From Certhia americana (Eukaryota > Chordata > Aves > Passeriformes > Certhiidae), in assembly GCA_018697195.1 (NCBI GenBank), contig CM031879.1:37745408-37809407 (forward strand): 64,000 nt of DNA, in the 5' to 3' direction. The translations under genes were made by a program, and so were the position numbers. Each line of letters starts with the position of its first letter. Within the stretch, counting starts at the first letter, position 1. Below, one piece after another: positions 59,901 through 64,000 of the stretch. Under the pieces are notes generated by a model that saw only the letters and a program-made list of their open reading frames with translations, did not search any database and was not told the origin of the DNA.

Positions 59901-62900
59901 AAAAATAGGATGAAAGACTATGAGAGAAAACAGAAGACATAAGTTTGAGATAACATGTTGTGTTCAGGCACTACACCTTACTGTGAATAGATATCCCCTC
60001 TAACCTTCCTCCCTCCCTTCCAAAAACACTTTTTCTTCCTAACAGTATTATTTTACTCATTTTCATTCTGATAATTTGTTTTATACTGCAATTGTTCTGC
60101 AATCTTTACACAGAGATGTATCCTGTTCTGGAAGTATAAAGTGTTCAGAGAGTAAACTACTAATGAAAATGAGTAACAGAATTTTATCTAGAAGATAAAA
60201 GTTTGTGCCAAGGCAATTGTCTTTGTTATTTATTTCTATTTCTGCTCCATCTGGAAAGTATCTTTTGTCATAATGAGTGATGCAAGTTGTTAAACTGGTC
60301 CTTTGAGTAAGAACTTACAGAAATGAATCAAAAGCTAAAATTCATGACTGATTAGTCCTGTATTTTGCATGGGAACTGGAAATACTCTCTTGAGTAAGGA
60401 TTGGGGACATCAGCAGGCCTTTAAAAAAGGAGATCTGTTTGCTTTTTCAATTAAAATTTCATAGTTTTCCTACACTGTCAATGAATATATTTCTGAATGA
60501 AATGAACACCAACTTGAAAAGTAAGAATAACCAAAATAAACCCATAAAATTGCATAATTATACCTTCTTTCACATTGTGAAAAAATTGAAATATCACTGC
60601 CTATTTGATAAAAATTCCCTTAAGTAGAGTTACCCTGGTAGCTTTTCTGTCCTGAAGGTAATAAGAGCAAGAATTCTGAATGGGATCACAACCCTTGGAG
60701 TTGGAATCTGCTGAAGGACTGTTAATATTGACAGTCATACTTCCAAAAGTGGTAACTAATTGCATTGTTCAAGTGATGACATCTTTCATCTAATTTTCAG
60801 GAATGCTCAGTCTCTGAATAACCTCTCTTAAGTCAAACCAGCCCTGTTGATGTCATTATGAGCTTTTAGGTCTCACTGTTGTACACTTAAGAGGCAAAGC
60901 ACTTGGAGTGACCAAGTAAATTTGAAAATGTCAGATCTATTGCTCCAATTTTATTCACAAAATGTAGTCTCCTAAAGACAATGTAAAATTCCCTTTTACA
61001 GTTAGATAGAAGAAATAAAACCTTTTACTGCCTTTTTTTTTTCTTTAAGTACATGCCACACATCAGCAGTAATACATTAGCTTGAAAATACCTCAGAACT
61101 TTGCTATGGTGCACATCTCTTCATTGTCATAGATACAGCCTTATAAGTGGTCATGGTAGAAAGCAGAAAGAGTTTCTTCTGAAAAAGTATCTTACCTGTG
61201 CTTGTCCTTAACCACTTGATAACCTTTTCCCTTCTAAAAGTGCATTGGCAGTGTTTTTGTACTGATACTGTCTAAAATCATCCTTCCAGCAGAGAAGAGA
61301 TACGGGATTATAAAAAAAAGTCAATACCATCCTGAGGGCAAATGGCTGTTCCAGATTTTGACTCAGCACACTTTCATTTCCCCTTACAAACTATTATAAA
61401 AATACAGAATGATCCAGCAACTGCATAGCTATATTAAGTAGAAGCAAACAGCATTTTTCTGTGCAAAAAAACCCCCATGATATACAAATACAGCTGAGAG
61501 ATACTTTCACAGTGCTAGGAAATGTGAATCCCATTGAACCAAATATATTTTTGGTTTTATTTTTAATTTAGTTTTCATTCCAGACTTAGGCAATCATAGA
61601 ACATCAGCTAAGCTGATTAATGTTGGTTTAATGTTGGTTTCCAGTTACCCTATTTATCTTTCTGGAAGGAAAAAATTCTTAAAGGAAAGTCAATAGAAAA
61701 CATAAACCCACCATTTTTCCAATCTTCAGGCTGAATGGTTTCAAAACTTGCTAAATCCCCAAAGAAAGGACTTTCTAAGTCTTAATCTTCACAATAGTCA
61801 CCTTTTTGCTTTATTAAACATGCTTTGGGGGAAAAAAAAAAGTAGGATAGGTTATTAAGATAGTATTTCTAGGACATAGGAAAAGTATAAGTATTATCTA
61901 CTTCCTTTCTACATTCAGTCAGGATGACTTCAATATTAATCATGCAACTGAATAAGCAGCATTATTCACGATTCATCTTGCCATGCATCTAAAAAGTGCC
62001 ATAAACTCATAAGCAGTGGAATGTATATGTTTTTAAAATTCTTAAGGCTTAATCAGTATCTCAAGGTAGAAAACTGAGATGAAGATGGATTGATAATCAA
62101 CAAACGTGTGTGCCAATATTAAATGAAGATAGAACTGTTATTAAGGATCACAGTCTAAAAACCTGCACTTGGACAGGAAAAATAGCTACAAAAGCATAAA
62201 AATGTAGTGAAACCTAAATTAAACACTGTGATACTGACAGGGTACTGCTCTCATCTAACAAAACCTTGTTCCTTCTGTACGGGAGCAGATGACTATTGCC
62301 TGGTGTTCAGCACTCACAGCTCATTTTGAAAATACTGAAAGCTTAGTGATAAAACTATAAAGTTTCTAGATCAAAAGAAGAAAATTGTTCACAGACAGAG
62401 AATCTCAGTTGGAATGAGAGCAGATGGAAAGCTAGGAATTATGTGGCTGCTATTGAGAAAGGACACATCGAAATCTCCTTGCCAAGGGAAGGTAGCTTTT
62501 GCATTTCTTTCTTTCATGGAAGCAGTGTCAGAAATGAACCTTGGCATCTTCTGGTGGGCTTTATTTGCAGTGGAGGTGTTCGTGTCTCTTGTGTGTTACC
62601 ATAGGCTCCCTTTACAGTCAATGAAGACAGGCACTTTCAAGGGGCACTGTTTCTGACCTATTTTAGATGTCTATTTTAGTTTGAGATGAATCACACTAGA
62701 GAGGTGGGAGGCAGTAAAGACAGAAATGCCTACGCTCTAGATATCTGAAGTTAGTTGCAGTGAATCCTACCCTGGGAGCCTGAACTGAATGTTACACAAG
62801 TTATCAAAACATGACAAGAAAATATTATCATCCATGACAAAACCCCCACCACTGATTAAGTACACCTGAGGGAAAATTGCTATCAGAAATACTTATTTCT

Positions 62901-64000
62901 ATAACTATGTGAAACAAAACCAAAACCACACAAACCCCAAAAATGGCTTTTCCTACTTTCCTGAAACAAATTATATGAAAAGCAACATCTGCAGTGAGAA
63001 ATTCAGTCACACCCAGATTAAGCCTGCTGCTATAATCACAGGGAAGATTAACATCCCAGACTAAGATACAAAAGACTATGGAGTATGGAAAAATTAACTG
63101 CAAAACTATTTATGTTTTATTAAAGGATATAGTGTGACACAAACAAGTTAAATCATATCTACTAGCTTAAATAAAAAAGCAACCTGAGGCCAGGCAATTC
63201 CTAATTCTTAGTACTATATCTGCACTTATTTCACCTTCACTGCAGAATAAACACTTTTCTTATGAACATTAAACAAATATTATAGACATTTATTATAATT
63301 CAAAGCTTGGAATTCTTTTTAGTACTTCACAGAATTTCACATATAATATTTCATGCGATTTCATTCAGCAGCTTTAAATTCTGGTTAGTGTGAAGTAGTG
63401 GTAATGTTAATTAGTATGTTTATTTAGAGTGGCAGAGAAAATCTTAAAAAAACCTGCAGAGCACTATATTTTGAACTTAAAATGTATACAAAATATATGC
63501 ACCTGTGGTAAATGGAATAATAAAACCATAATATTTGCCACGTGCAGAAAAATCTCCTAACATTAGTGCATTAAGAATTTTCTTTTGAAGTAAAAAAATA
63601 TTACCAAAAAGAGCCAACTACAGGTCCAACCTGTGTTGTCCACATAATAAAGGTTTAGTCCTTTCCTGAGTCTGATGTAGGACATATTCTCAGCATATAC
63701 TTTATGGGAAAGATAGCCACAGGAAAAATTATACGTCATCTTTCCTCTTCACTCACTGACCTCTCTTCTCTAAAGAAAATAAATAGATATATTTTTACTA
63801 TAGCTCCACTACAGAAGTTACATTTTACATAAATACACCCTGGTTTCTTTCATCTTTAACTAAACAGTGCTAATCCTGACAGCCTCTCTTCCTTTAAAAA
63901 TTCCTTTTTAGCCCTGATCATTTTCACTGCATCTAATCTCCAGATAGTAGCTCACCATGATGGAATATATCTTGTTTCTTCTCTGCACAACCAGATGGAA
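56938..64000. other. AT-rich sequence, no gene recognised
   Basis: Seven kilobases with only small frames of 60-94 codons and no recognisable repeat family. An 11-bp duplication TTAATGTTGGT x2 lies at 61618-61639. A minus-strand CAG|GTAAGA donor near 61193 follows a short open stretch, but its acceptor side is poor in pyrimidines. Confidence 0.5.

Noticed and set aside
61590..61620. CAATCATAGAACATCAG, another CR1-like terminus
   Set aside because: The next bases do not match CR1. A match this short is not enough.

Overview
This window looks like nuclear DNA from an amniote, most probably a bird. Every interspersed repeat I can name is a CR1 non-LTR retrotransposon, and these cover only about 2.5 kb (roughly 4%) of the window. 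The rest is AT-rich single-copy sequence with microsatellites. There are no bacterial-style operons, tRNA or rRNA genes, CRISPR arrays or long ORFs. The longest unexplained reading frames are about 90-125 codons, and most look like chance. A turtle or crocodilian cannot be strictly excluded, but the low repeat load favours a bird. I cannot name the species.

Layout. A GATA/GACA microsatellite opens the window (1-71). A short CR1 3' end follows (1251-1359), then about 6 kb with no recognisable gene. Between 7.3 and 8.7 kb a decayed CR1 copy (7374-7838) is followed, after about 200 bp, by a GC-rich, CpG-rich polypurine array built from GGAA and GGAAGGCGC units. That array is broken by a 139-base assembly gap. 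A third CR1 lies at 12855-13285. From 13.3 to 33.7 kb there is unique AT-rich sequence with small tandem repeats, including a regular six-unit 9-bp repeat at 21531-21584. A plus-strand CR1 with its intact 3' terminal repeat ends at 33973. The longest CR1 (42378-43665, minus strand) retains part of the reverse transcriptase and all of the C-terminal region, but it is frameshifted and one catalytic aspartate is replaced by serine. A second GATA array with a 10-base gap lies at 56809-56937. The last 7 kb are unremarkable.

The best gene signal is on the minus strand near 53.4-53.7 kb. A TATAAAAGG box lies 28 nt upstream of an initiator-like CA. A short leader, an ATG in good context, 27 codons and a CAG|GTAAGT splice donor follow. 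The surroundings are locally CpG-enriched, with a CCAAT box set between two perfect AGGTCA half-sites. A possible second exon, with a strong acceptor, lies at 52037-52240, but the joined frame would stop after 16 further codons. The main hypothesis is therefore a minus-strand transcription unit whose other exons lie in the left part of the window or beyond it. I do not recognise the encoded peptide.

No genes can be shown to work together here. I found no clear novel biological system. The promoter/first-exon candidate and the CpG-decaying polypurine minisatellite are the two things most worth checking.
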